Positions 15,514 to 23,330 of a stretch of 64,000 nt of DNA are shown here, piece after piece (within the stretch, counting starts at the first letter, position 1; the number at the start of each line of letters is the position of its first letter). Under the pieces are notes generated by a model, which searched no databases, had not been told where the DNA came from, and worked only from the letters and a program-made list of their open reading frames with translations. The stretch is from Caribbeanibacter sp964518305 (GTDB lineage Bacteria > Gemmatimonadota > Gemmatimonadetes > Palauibacterales > Palauibacteraceae), in the NCBI GenBank assembly GCA_964518305.1, contig CAZFDK010000001.1:62001-126000 (forward strand), in the 5' to 3' direction. A program made the position numbers and the translations under genes.

Positions 15514-16969
15514 AGCACACCTCCCCGCCGTCGGCCGTGACCGCCGCCGATGCGGGTCCCTCGGGTCCATGGTCGGCAGCCAGCGCCGCATCCGCGGAGC
15601 ACACGCCCGTCTCGGGTAGCTGAAGCTCAGTCCGGCGGGCGGCCTGCCGGTCCCCGGCGAGCGAGGCGACGACGGACCGTACCTGCTCGTAGCCGGTGGA
15701 GAGCAGGAACGTCGGCGCCCGGCCGTAGGACTTCATTCCGACGATGTAGAAACCGGTCTCCGGATGGCGGAGCTCCTCCTCGCCGTGCGGAGGCACTGTC
15801 CCGCAGGAGTGCACGTTCGGGTCGATCAGCGGACCCAGGTCCCGCGGCGCCTCGGTGGCGGGGTCCAGATCCAGCCGCAGCTCCCGCACCATCTCCAGGT
15901 CCGGCCGGAAGCCGGTGACGCCGACCACGCGGTGCGCGTCGAGGGATCGGCCGCGCCCGTCCTCGAGGACGACTCCGTCCCTACGGGCCCGCACAGACCG
16001 GGTGCCGAACTCCTGGACCATGCGTACCGCTCCCTCCTCAACGAGCCCGCGGAGCCGACGCTCGAGCGTCCCCCGCGCTTCGAGCTCGTCCTCCTCGTCC
16101 CCGTCCTCCCGGAACACGTTCTGGGGTGGCCCGCCGCGGAGCACCCAGACCGGCTCCGTGTCCGGCGCCTCGCGCTTCAGCCGAACCAGGTCCAGGAGCA
16201 CATTGGCCGCCGAATGTCCGGCCCCGACCACGGCCGTACGCTTCCCCGCGTAGAGGTGGCGGTGGCTACCCAGGACGTCCGGCAGGCCGTAGTGGATGCG
16301 CTCGGACGCCTCTCGCTCGCCGCGAGCCGGGAGGCCGTCCGCCCCCAGGGGGCGCGGCCGGGTCCAGGTACCCGATGCGTCGATCACGGCGCGCGCGAGC
16401 TGCCGGCCGCGCTTCCTTCGGGTCTCGTAGTGAAGGAGGAAGGGGGAGTCGGACCGCTCGGACCGGGAGGCTCCTTTGAGGCGGTCGCGGCCGATGCGGC
16501 TTACGCCCGTGACCCGGTGCTCGTAGTGGATGTTCGAACGCAGCGCCGGAAGCTCCGCCAGCGGCTCCAGGTAGCGCTCGACGAGCTCCCCACCGGTGGG
16601 CAGCTCGTCGGCCGGAGGAGCCTTCCAGCCCGCCGCCTCGAGCATCTCCTTCGCGACGGGATCGATGCAGAGCTCCCATGGAGAGAAGAGCCGTACGTGG
16701 CTCCACTCCCGGACGGACGTCCCGGCGCTCGGTCCCGCCTCCAGGATGACAGTTTCCTGGTCACGGGCGGCAAGATACGCGGCGGCGGCGAGACCAACGG
16801 GGCCGGCGCCGATCACGGCGACGGGCAGGTCGTCCGCTTCATCCGGCCCGTCGCCGTTCCGGCCGAGCGTGAAGACCGGCTCCTTCGGCGACTCTCGCCT
16901 CCCGGTTGTTCGGGGCCCTGGAGGCTCGGTCGTGTCATACGGCGAGGGACAGCAGGCGGGCGCTTCCAT
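15506..16969 (-). CDS. FAD-dependent oxidoreductase (ArsO-like) with terminal Cys pairs
   Basis: A 487-residue flavoprotein of the FMO/SidA-like type often seen in arsenic islands. It has the FAD site VAVIGAGPVGLAAAAYLAAR, a second Rossmann site AVVGAGHSAANVL, the VTGFRPD motif, and a C-terminal FYIVGMKSYGRAPTFLLSTG. An AGGAGG site six bases before ATG 16969 fixes the start. Both ends then carry thiols: Cys6-Cys7 at the N-terminus, and Cys457 with Cys485-Cys486 at the end (EVCCG). Such pairs could bind As(III) or act in redox. It is downstream of an ArsR gene and coupled to a PLP enzyme. A paralogue without these cysteine pairs lies at 27985-29214. Confidence 0.85.
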   Translation of the reverse strand: MEAPACCPSPYDTTEPPGPRTTGRRESPKEPVFTLGRNGDGPDEADDLPVAVIGAGPVGLAAAAYLAARDQETVILEAGPSAGTSVREWSHVRLFSPWELCIDPVAKEMLEAAGWKAPPADELPTGGELVERYLEPLAELPALRSNIHYEHRVTGVSRIGRDRLKGASRSERSDSPFLLHYETRRKRGRQLARAVIDASGTWTRPRPLGADGLPARGEREASERIHYGLPDVLGSHRHLYAGKRTAVVGAGHSAANVLLDLVRLKREAPDTEPVWVLRGGPPQNVFREDGDEEDELEARGTLERRLRGLVEEGAVRMVQEFGTRSVRARRDGVVLEDGRGRSLDAHRVVGVTGFRPDLEMVRELRLDLDPATEAPRDLGPLIDPNVHSCGTVPPHGEEELRHPETGFYIVGMKSYGRAPTFLLSTGYEQVRSVVASLAGDRQAARRTELQLPETGVCSADAALAADHGPEGPASAAVTADGGEVCCG

Positions 16970-17040
16970 GTCGACCTCCTAGTCGAGTCGTTCGCGTCCG
17001 GCGAAGGACGGGCTGAAACCATGCAGCAGGTTGTGCGGTC

Positions 17041-17069
17041 TTATATATTCAAATACGTTTATATATTCA
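17041..17069 (+). promoter_or_regulatory. AT-rich direct repeat, possible ArsR operator
   Basis: Two copies of TTATATATTCA (17041-17051 and 17059-17069), 18 bases apart, lie in the gap between the regulator and the flavoprotein genes. CGTTTATA at 17056-17063 recurs on the minus strand at 17411-17418, just before the regulator start. This fits a shared binding site, inferred only. Confidence 0.45.
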
Positions 17070-17080
17070 CCCAAAAAACC

Positions 17081-17407
17081 CTACGCGACAGCCTCCGGCC
17101 GGGACTGCGCGGCCGCGTCGATCTCATCCAGGAACTTCTGCAGGGCCTCGAGCCCGTCGGCGGAGATCCGGAAGTGTACCCATCGGCCCCGCTTTTCGGA
17201 CTCCACCAATCCGGCCTGCCGTAGGACCTTCAGGTGGTAGCTGGTGGCTGGCTGGGACAGCTCCAGGTGGTCCTGGACGTGGCACGCGCAGACAGCCGCC
17301 TCGCAGTCCGCGCCGGGCGGCGCGCCCTCGGCGATAAACCGCAGGGCCCGGAGTCGGTGAGCGTCGCTCAATGCCTTGAAGGCCTCAACCAGCTGTTGCT
17401 GAATCAT
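17081..17407 (-). CDS. arsR: ArsR-family metalloregulator
   Basis: A 108-residue winged-helix repressor of the ArsR/SmtB family. Its helix-turn-helix is LSQPATSYHLKVLRQAGLV, and the wing follows in RGRWVHFRI. A CxC pair (AVCACHV) lies just before the DNA-reading helices, where E. coli ArsR has the ELCVCDL As(III)/Sb(III) site; another Cys (GADCEAA) is five residues upstream. That favours an arsenite/antimonite or soft-metal sensor. I chose ATG 17407; a TTG at 17446 would add 13 residues. It is followed by the flavoprotein and PLP enzyme on the same strand. No arsenite permease or arsenate reductase is seen nearby. Confidence 0.88.
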   Translation of the reverse strand: MIQQQLVEAFKALSDAHRLRALRFIAEGAPPGADCEAAVCACHVQDHLELSQPATSYHLKVLRQAGLVESEKRGRWVHFRISADGLEALQKFLDEIDAAAQSRPEAVA

Positions 17408-17620
17408 GACGTATAAACGACTATTAATATATGAGCTCCGCGTCAAGCCCCGACGGCGTTTTGCTCACGCTCGGCGTGATAACCGAAATGAACGGGCATC
17501 TGACGGGGCTGGCGTGAATGACTTAGCCGGAAACCCGGGATAGCGTCATGACCCTGTTCATCCTGGTTCGAACGGTACATCGGACGCAGACGTACCACCC
17601 GGAGCCGGGCGAAGTCCGCC

Positions 17621-17770
17621 TCAGTGCCGGACCAGGCCCAGCTCACGCAACAGGGTGAGCCGCTCCTGCAGCCTTCCTCCTCCCGACGTCGCCCGCGAGG
17701 TCTGTTCCTCCGTGGGGTGAAGCGCGGCGAGTCCGCACAGCGCGATCAGGATGACGATCAGTGCTTCCAT
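17621..17770 (-). CDS. 49-residue membrane-anchored small protein
   Basis: A short gene below usual size cut-offs. From ATG 17770 (GGGAG eight bases upstream) it reads a hydrophobic start, MEALIVILIALCGLAAL, then a polar linker and an amphipathic end GRLQERLTLLRELGLVRH, stopping at TGA 17621. The layout of one membrane helix plus a short C-terminal helix resembles small regulatory or SHOCT-like tails, but no family is claimed. It is on the same strand as the ArsR gene, 213 bases upstream of it. Confidence 0.6.
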   Translation of the reverse strand: MEALIVILIALCGLAALHPTEEQTSRATSGGGRLQERLTLLRELGLVRH

Positions 17771-18020
17771 CGTGAATCTCCCGTTGGATGAGATCTATTC
17801 GAGTGGCCGGATCCGAGTCCGGCTCCCGTCGTTTCCCTCTCTGCAGCCCCCACTACGGGAGGGGGGCGCCTCTGGTTTCAGAATCCCACCGTACGGTGCG
17901 GATTCTCCCCTCGACCCTCCCCGGGAATTCCCGGACAGACGGGCCCGTGCACAAGCCCCAGATTGAGGTCTTTCGCGGCTACGCGTCGCCGCGGCTGGTG
18001 TCGCCGCCGGCGACGTGGTG

Positions 18021-18317
18021 ATGATTCCGGCCGAGCGGGAGGAGCGTCTTCTTCCGGCGGGCATGGACGACGAGCGGGGCGTCTCGTCGGCGCCCTCCGG
18101 GCCGTCCTTCCTCACCATCCACTTCGTTCGCTGCGAGGAGGGCCGACTGCAGGGGACGCTGGACGCCTACGAGGATCCGGAGACCGGCCATCCGCTGGTG
18201 ACCACCTTCCGGGGGGAGATCGCCGGGGATTCCATCGGAGGCTCCTTCACCTCCTACGACCGGATCACCGAGCGGCGGGCCGAGGGGACCTGGTTCGTCC
18301 GGCGCGACAGCCCGTGA
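18021..18317 (+). CDS. Small hypothetical beta-rich protein
   Basis: A 98-residue product from ATG 18021 (GTG 18015 and ATG 18063 are alternatives). The second half has a regular beta pattern (FLTIHFVRCEEGRLQGTLDA, then TFRGEIAGDSIGGSFTSYD) and ends WFVRRDSP, similar in style to small lipocalin-like or DUF domains, but no family is recognised. Its stop overlaps the GTG start of the next gene (GTGA), which supports real translation and coupling. No signal peptide is seen. Confidence 0.5.
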   Translation: MIPAEREERLLPAGMDDERGVSSAPSGPSFLTIHFVRCEEGRLQGTLDAYEDPETGHPLVTTFRGEIAGDSIGGSFTSYDRITERRAEGTWFVRRDSP

Positions 18318-18567
18318 CGGACAGCGTTCGCATGTCCGGGGAGCCGGCGGCCGCGGGGTCCGACCGAACCGCGGCGCGGGACGCCGACGGGGGCGCCTCC
18401 GGGAGCGACGGCGATTCCCGCTCCGACGCCCCGTCCAACGACGAGATCGCCCGGCAGCTGGATCGGGTGGGCGACCTCCTGGAGCGGGAGGAGGCCAATC
18501 CCTTCCGGGTCCGGGCGTACCGGCGCGCCGCGGACGAGCTCCGGGCCCGGGTCGACCGAGTCTCTGC
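18314..18567 (+). pseudogene. Truncated helix-hairpin-helix (PolX N-terminal-like) gene
   Basis: From GTG 18314 the frame gives a 45-residue acidic, low-complexity lead and then NDEIARQLDRVGDLLE followed by NPFRVRAYRRAADELRA. This closely matches the first HhH block of DNA polymerase X and of stand-alone HhH proteins, including the polX at 45275-47047 in this window (DVADLLD, then NPFRVRAYRNAARTV). After about 40 residues of the domain it breaks off where the antisense SDR gene ends; the frame remains open but encodes only a shadow of that gene. The rest of the HhH domains is missing, so this is a 3'-truncated gene or an assembly join. Confidence 0.65.
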
Positions 18568-19218
18568 TCAGAGCTCCGCCAGCGCCTCCCCGATGGGCGT
18601 GGGCCCGCTGACGATGGCGAAGGTCTTCCCCCGGGTGCCATTCACCTCCAGGCTCTCCACAAGGACCCGGGCCACGTCGTCGCGAGGGATGGAGCCGCCG
18701 CTCGGGAGGGACGGCGCCATCTCCAGTCGTCCGGTCCCCTCCTCTTCGGTGAGCCGTCCCGGCCGGACGATGGTATGGGCGAGATCGCTGCGGCGGAGCC
18801 AGAGGTCGGCGTGTCCCTTGGCACGGTAGTAGGGCGAGAGGCGCTCTCCCTCGCTCTCCGGGTCCGCGCCCCTCGAGCTGAGCATGACGTAGCGCTGGAC
18901 CCCCCGGGCCTCGGCGGCGACCATGCTCTTCACCGCGCCGTCCCGGTCCACCGTCACCGTCTTGTCGAGACCGGTTCCCGCCCCGGATCCCGCGCAGAAG
19001 ATCACGGCGTCGCATTCCTCCAGGGCGGGGTCGAGGAGCCCCTCGAGGTCGGCGACGGCGACCTCGACGTCCATCTCCCGGAACTTCGGAGACTGGGCCT
19101 CGTCCCGGATCATGGCCACGGGCCCGTAGGCCTCCCGCCTCGCCAGCAGCCGTACGACCCGAGTCCCGGTGGAGCCGTTCGCGCCGATCACGAGCACGCG
19201 TGCCCCGTCGTCCGTCAT
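18568..19218 (-). CDS. NAD(P)-binding atypical SDR (YwnB/NmrA-like)
   Basis: A 216-residue single-domain Rossmann protein. It has the nucleotide motif VLVIGANGSTGTRVVRLL, a DLEGLLDPALEECDAVIFCAGSG strand, the YYRAKGHAD Tyr-Lys pair and the HTIVRPGRLTEEEGTG segment typical of the NmrA/YwnB-like group of atypical SDRs. These act on small carbonyls or serve as redox sensors; the substrate is unknown. It starts at ATG 19218 with GGGGAGGA upstream. It is 58 bases downstream of the terC gene on the same strand. Confidence 0.88.
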   Translation of the reverse strand: MTDDGARVLVIGANGSTGTRVVRLLARREAYGPVAMIRDEAQSPKFREMDVEVAVADLEGLLDPALEECDAVIFCAGSGAGTGLDKTVTVDRDGAVKSMVAAEARGVQRYVMLSSRGADPESEGERLSPYYRAKGHADLWLRRSDLAHTIVRPGRLTEEEGTGRLEMAPSLPSGGSIPRDDVARVLVESLEVNGTRGKTFAIVSGPTPIGEALAEL

Positions 19219-19276
19219 CGGTTCCTCCCCTGCTGGTGCCCTCCGCTCCCTCCGTCGGAGACTCCGGGCGGTCCGC

Positions 19277-20014
19277 TCACGCTGCCCCCGCCCCGGCCGT
19301 GTCACCGGTCCCCGCCGCCCTCAGCTGCAGCATCTCCACGAAGAGCGAGAATCCGAAGGCCGCGTAGACGTAGCCCTTCGGGAAGTGCTGGCCGAAGCCC
19401 TCCGCCATGAGGGTCACGCCCACCAGGAGCATGAAGCTCAGGGCCAGGATCTTCACGGCGGGGTGGTCCTTCATGAAGGAGCTGATGGGGCGGATCATGG
19501 CGATCATGATCCCCACCGACACCACCACGGCGGCGATCATGACCTCGATGTACTCGGTCATCCCGACGGCCGTGATCACCGAGTCCAGGGAGAAGACCAT
19601 GTCCAGGGCCACGATCTGGCCCAGGACCATCCCGAGCCCTGCCGTGGCCGTGGACTTCGCCTGCTCCTCGTGGCCCTCTCCCTCGATGTTCAGGTGGATC
19701 TCGTGCGTGGCCTTGGCCAGCAGGAAGAAGCCGCCGCCCAGCATCAGCAGGTCCTGGCCCGAGAAGGGCTGCTCCACGACGCGAAAGAGCTCGGCCTGGA
19801 GGCCCATCACCCAGGTGATGGCGAACAGGAGCGCGATCCGGATGATCATGGCCAGGGCGAGCCCCCCCCTCCGGGCCAGGGGGCGCTGATCCTCCGGCAG
19901 GGAGTCCGCCAGGATCGTGACCATGATGATGTTGTCGACCCCCAGGGCCACCTCCAGGGCGGTGAGGGTCAGGAAGGCGATCCAGGCACCGGGCTGGGTG
20001 AGGAGCTCCATCAT
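19277..20014 (-). CDS. TerC-family integral membrane protein
   Basis: A 245-residue polytopic protein of the TerC/Alx family. It has seven or so helices, the conserved EVALGVDNII near residue 25 and the second Asp-rich motif GQIVALDMVFSLDSVITAVGM, thought to line a metal-ion path. TerC/Alx members are linked to tellurite resistance and manganese export into the periplasm. It begins with ATG ATG at 20014/20011, overlapping the MBL gene's stop by four bases, so the two are coupled. The transported ion is an inference. Confidence 0.93.
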   Translation of the reverse strand: MMELLTQPGAWIAFLTLTALEVALGVDNIIMVTILADSLPEDQRPLARRGGLALAMIIRIALLFAITWVMGLQAELFRVVEQPFSGQDLLMLGGGFFLLAKATHEIHLNIEGEGHEEQAKSTATAGLGMVLGQIVALDMVFSLDSVITAVGMTEYIEVMIAAVVVSVGIMIAMIRPISSFMKDHPAVKILALSFMLLVGVTLMAEGFGQHFPKGYVYAAFGFSLFVEMLQLRAAGTGDTAGAGAA

Positions 20015-20664
20015 TGGAGGCCGTGCTCCCGCTTGAAGGAGGACCAGCTCCGCTTGAGCTCCAGGAACTCGTCGAAGTCGTCCACCCGGAGGAACGGGTT
20101 CGTGGCCTCCTCCACGCCGACCGTGGACGAGGGTCTGCAGCCGAAGTCGTGGCCCGGCCACACGGTGGTCTCGTTCGGCAGCTCCCGGAGCACCCGCTCG
20201 AGGCTCTCGTACTCCTCCCGGGCGTCGGCCTCCCCGCTGGTGCCCCCGATCTTGCCCACGAACAGCAGATCGCCGGTGAGGGCCACCCCGTAGTCGGCCA
20301 GGTGGATCAGCAGGTGATCGTCGGCGTGGCCCGGGACATGGAGGAAGCGCAGCGACAGGTCGCCGGGATCGAGCCTGTCGCCATCCTCCAGCGGGACGTC
20401 CGGGGCGGTGGCAGCGCTCCGGTGGGCGGCCAGGGGAGCTCCGGTGAGCTCCCTGGCCCGGGCGTTGCCGTTGGTATGGTCGGCGTGACCGTGGGTGTTG
20501 ATGATCATGTCGACCTCGAGTCCCTGCGCCTCCGCCCGGTCGACGAGCGCCTTCGGGTCGAAGGAGGGATCCACGAGGACCCCGGAGCCCGCCGAGCGGT
20601 CGCCCAGCAGATAGCCCAGGTTCCGGTCGCCGCCCGTCCGCATCTGCTCGAAGATGAAGTTCAT
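20011..20664 (-). CDS. MBL-fold hydrolase (glyoxalase II / persulfide dioxygenase-like)
   Basis: A 217-residue metallo-beta-lactamase-fold enzyme. Metal ligands are in THGHADHTNG, FLHVPGHADDH, ALTGDLLFVG and VWPGHDFG. The terminal segment VGVEEATNPFLR is a feature of the hydroxyacylglutathione hydrolase-like and persulfide-dioxygenase (ETHE1/Blh) groups. It could detoxify thioesters or persulfides; which one is not decidable from motifs alone. No rhodanese domain is fused. It is coupled by a four-base overlap to the TerC gene. Confidence 0.88.
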   Translation of the reverse strand: MNFIFEQMRTGGDRNLGYLLGDRSAGSGVLVDPSFDPKALVDRAEAQGLEVDMIINTHGHADHTNGNARARELTGAPLAAHRSAATAPDVPLEDGDRLDPGDLSLRFLHVPGHADDHLLIHLADYGVALTGDLLFVGKIGGTSGEADAREEYESLERVLRELPNETTVWPGHDFGCRPSSTVGVEEATNPFLRVDDFDEFLELKRSWSSFKREHGLQ

Positions 20665-20801
20665 GGCAATGCCACCACAGTCCCGTGAGGAGTGTAGTCA
20701 GGAGTGCAGGAGAGAATCGGGCCGGCCGCGCCGTCCGACTCGAGCCGTCAGGATAGCGTCTCGCCGCCGGCGGAGTCTGTCAATCGAGCATCACCGAAGC
20801 G

Positions 20802-21263
20802 ATGGACATCGATTCAACGGACGCACACCGACGATCCGGGTCAGCCGCTGCTATCTGCGCGGCTGTCGTGGTCGGCCTCCTGGGCCTCACGCCCCTGCCG
20901 GGCCCGGCCCAGGAGGCCTCCACCGAGTGGACCTGCTTCCGGAGCTGGACGGTGAGCTTCATGCAGGAGTCCGATCCCTTCATGGTGGAGCGTTCGCCCT
21001 GGGTGCTCCGGTGGCGCCGGACCACACCGACGCACACCGAGCACGACGGTCTCTTCGCCGAGCTCTACCGGGTCGAGCAGGGGGAGAAGACCGAGGATCA
21101 GGTGGCGGCGGTGAACACGGACCACGAGGGCCACGAGGGCACTGTCACGTTGGAGGAGACCGGCACCTTCTGGCTGGACCTGGAGAGCTGGTCCGAGCGC
21201 ACCGAATGGAAGATCGAGGCCTGTCACCCCGCGAAGGCGCCGCCAGAGGGCGGGTCCACCTAA
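20802..21263 (+). CDS. Exported hypothetical protein
   Basis: A 153-residue protein with a signal peptide (AAICAAVVVGLLGLTPLPGPAQ) and a mature part of about 110 residues. It has two Cys (WTCFRSW and EACHPA) placed for a disulfide, and beta-rich text such as GTFWLDLESW. The pattern suggests a small secreted sandwich domain. No family is recognised. It stands alone upstream of the extracellular nuclease gene, 139 bases away on the same strand. Confidence 0.7.
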   Translation: MDIDSTDAHRRSGSAAAICAAVVVGLLGLTPLPGPAQEASTEWTCFRSWTVSFMQESDPFMVERSPWVLRWRRTTPTHTEHDGLFAELYRVEQGEKTEDQVAAVNTDHEGHEGTVTLEETGTFWLDLESWSERTEWKIEACHPAKAPPEGGST

Positions 21264-21402
21264 CGCGCGTTTGCGCTCCGGGCGCCCGACCCGGACCATG
21301 CCGGCCGGCGGGGGCCCCTCGACCTCCCGGCCTCCGAATCCGTTGCATGCACCCGAGCTCATCCGATTCCCGCGAGGCTCCCATGGCATTTCCGCGCGAC
21401 GA

Positions 21403-23322
21403 ATGACGTCCGACGACGCGCCCACGCGGAACCGGACGTCGTTCGGCCTGGTCGCCGCGCTCCTGCTCGCGGCGGCCCCCTCCGTCGCCTGTGACGGGGC
21501 CCCCTCGGAGACGGCTGGTGACGGGAGCGAGGAGGCGCGGCCGGTGAAGGCCGAGATCCATCGTATCCAGGGCGAGGGTCACCTCTCCCCCCTCGCCGGG
21601 AAGGCCGTGACCACGGCCGGCGTCGTCACGGCCGTCGACACCGATGTCCTGTACCTGCAGGCGCCGTCCGGCGACGGGGAGGTCGCCACCTCGGAGGCCG
21701 TGATCGTGGAGACCGGGAGCGTTCAGGCCCCGTCCCGCGGCGACTCCGTCCGGGTCACGGGCACGGTGGAGGAGCACGTGCCCGGCGGACGGGAGACGGA
21801 GAACCTGAGCGTGACGCGGATCGATGCCGACGGGGTCGAGGTCCTGGCCGAAGGCTCCGAGCTGCCGGCGCCCGTGCGCCTCGGCTCCGACGGACGGATC
21901 CCGCCGGAGGTGCGGGTCATCGGCGAGGACGAACTCCCGGTGGACCTGCGAACGCCGTCGGAGGCGGAGTCCAATCCCTTCGATCCCGACGAGGAGGGCA
22001 TCGACTTCTACGAGTCGCTGGAGGGCATGCGGGTGGTCGTCACCGGGCCGGTGGCGGTGTCGCCCACCGAGCTGCTGGGCGACGGGGAAGGCGAGATCTG
22101 GACGCTGGTCCAGGACGGCGCGCACGTCACTCCGGAGGACGCGCGGACGGCGGCCGGCGGCATCCGCCTGCAGCCCCATCCCGACAACCGCGGCGACCAC
22201 AACCCGGAGCGGGTCCAGGTGCAGTTCGACGCCGACCTGTATCCCGGCAGTGCGCCGGAGCTGGCCGTGGGGAGCAGGCTGTCGGACGTGACCGGTGTCC
22301 TGGGCTACAGCTTCGGCAACTTCGAGGTGAAGGCCACCGCGGACGTCCAGGCCGAGCCCTCGGGTCTCGACCCGGGCCCGACGACTCTCGAGGGCGGGGC
22401 CGACCGGGTCACGGTGGCCACCTACAACGTCCTCAACCTGAACCCGTTGCAGGGGACCTCCGATCGGATGGAGCGCCTGGGGCGGCAGATCGCCGAGGGG
22501 CTGAGGGCGCCGGACGTGGTGGCCCTCCAGGAGATCCAGGACGAGAACGGGACCCGCGGCGGGGAGGATGACACGGAGACCGACGCCACCGAGACCCTGC
22601 AAGCCCTGGTGGAGGCCGTGGAGGCCGCCGGCGGGCCGCGCTACGAGTTCTTCGATGTGGCTCCCGAGCCCAATACCTCCGGCGGCGCCCCGGGCGGCAA
22701 CATCCGGAACGCTTACCTCTACGACGCGAGTCGGGTGAGCCGCCGGGAGGTTACGTCGCTCACGCCTGCGGTCCTGCGCGAGGCCGGCGCTCGGGACCCG
22801 GAGGCCTTCGAGGGGAGCCGCGATCCGCTGGCCGCTACCTTCTCCTTCGGCGGTTACGAGTTCACGGTGGTCAACAATCACTTCAGCTCCCGCTTCGGAT
22901 CCACGCCGATCTTCGGGGCCGTCCATCCCTTCGTACAGGCTGCCGAGGATGAGCGCGGGGCCCAGAGCCGGGCCGTGCACGACTGGGTCGCGCACCGGTT
23001 GGAGGCGGCGCCGGGGGCGAGAGTGGTGGTGGCCGGCGACCTGAACACCTTCGAGTTCACCGACGACCTGACGGATCTCCTGCCCGGTGACGGAGGGATC
23101 CTGAGGAACCTGCTGCGGGACGTGCCGGCGGAGCAGCGGTACAGCTATATCTTCGACGGCAACTCGCAGACCCTGGACCACGTCTTCGTCACCGAGGCCC
23201 TGCACGCCGGGGCACGGGCGGAACCGGTACACCTCAATTCGACCCTGCCCTCCGCCCGGTCGGGGAGCGACCACGATCCGGTGGTGGCGAGCCTCCGGAT
23301 TCCGCAGCCGGACTCACTGTGA
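21403..23322 (+). CDS. Secreted endonuclease/exonuclease/phosphatase-family nuclease (ExeM/NucH-like)
   Basis: A 639-residue exported protein. A leader with a possible lipobox (LLAAAPSVAC) is followed by an OB-fold-like part (GKAVTTAGVVTAVDTDVLYL) and a C-terminal EEP catalytic domain. Its motifs are TVATYNVLNLNP, PDVVALQEIQD, the Asn/His region VVNNHFSSRFG, VVVAGDLNTFEF, LDHVFV and the final GSDHDPVVASL. This layout matches ExeM/NucH nucleases that degrade extracellular DNA, as a nutrient source or in biofilm turnover. ATG 21403 is chosen because it places the signal peptide correctly. The methyltransferase gene starts eight bases after the stop. Confidence 0.9.
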   Translation: MTSDDAPTRNRTSFGLVAALLLAAAPSVACDGAPSETAGDGSEEARPVKAEIHRIQGEGHLSPLAGKAVTTAGVVTAVDTDVLYLQAPSGDGEVATSEAVIVETGSVQAPSRGDSVRVTGTVEEHVPGGRETENLSVTRIDADGVEVLAEGSELPAPVRLGSDGRIPPEVRVIGEDELPVDLRTPSEAESNPFDPDEEGIDFYESLEGMRVVVTGPVAVSPTELLGDGEGEIWTLVQDGAHVTPEDARTAAGGIRLQPHPDNRGDHNPERVQVQFDADLYPGSAPELAVGSRLSDVTGVLGYSFGNFEVKATADVQAEPSGLDPGPTTLEGGADRVTVATYNVLNLNPLQGTSDRMERLGRQIAEGLRAPDVVALQEIQDENGTRGGEDDTETDATETLQALVEAVEAAGGPRYEFFDVAPEPNTSGGAPGGNIRNAYLYDASRVSRREVTSLTPAVLREAGARDPEAFEGSRDPLAATFSFGGYEFTVVNNHFSSRFGSTPIFGAVHPFVQAAEDERGAQSRAVHDWVAHRLEAAPGARVVVAGDLNTFEFTDDLTDLLPGDGGILRNLLRDVPAEQRYSYIFDGNSQTLDHVFVTEALHAGARAEPVHLNSTLPSARSGSDHDPVVASLRIPQPDSL

Positions 23323-23330
23323 GGAAAACG

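Noticed and set aside
15764..17224. Long plus-strand open frame (486 codons) over the flavoprotein and arsR genes
   Set aside because: Antisense shadow of two genes with clear motifs and ribosome-binding sites; no domain pattern.
17443..17646. 67-codon minus-strand frame upstream of arsR
   Set aside because: Composition not protein-like and no ribosome-binding site; it also overlaps the better-supported 49-residue gene.
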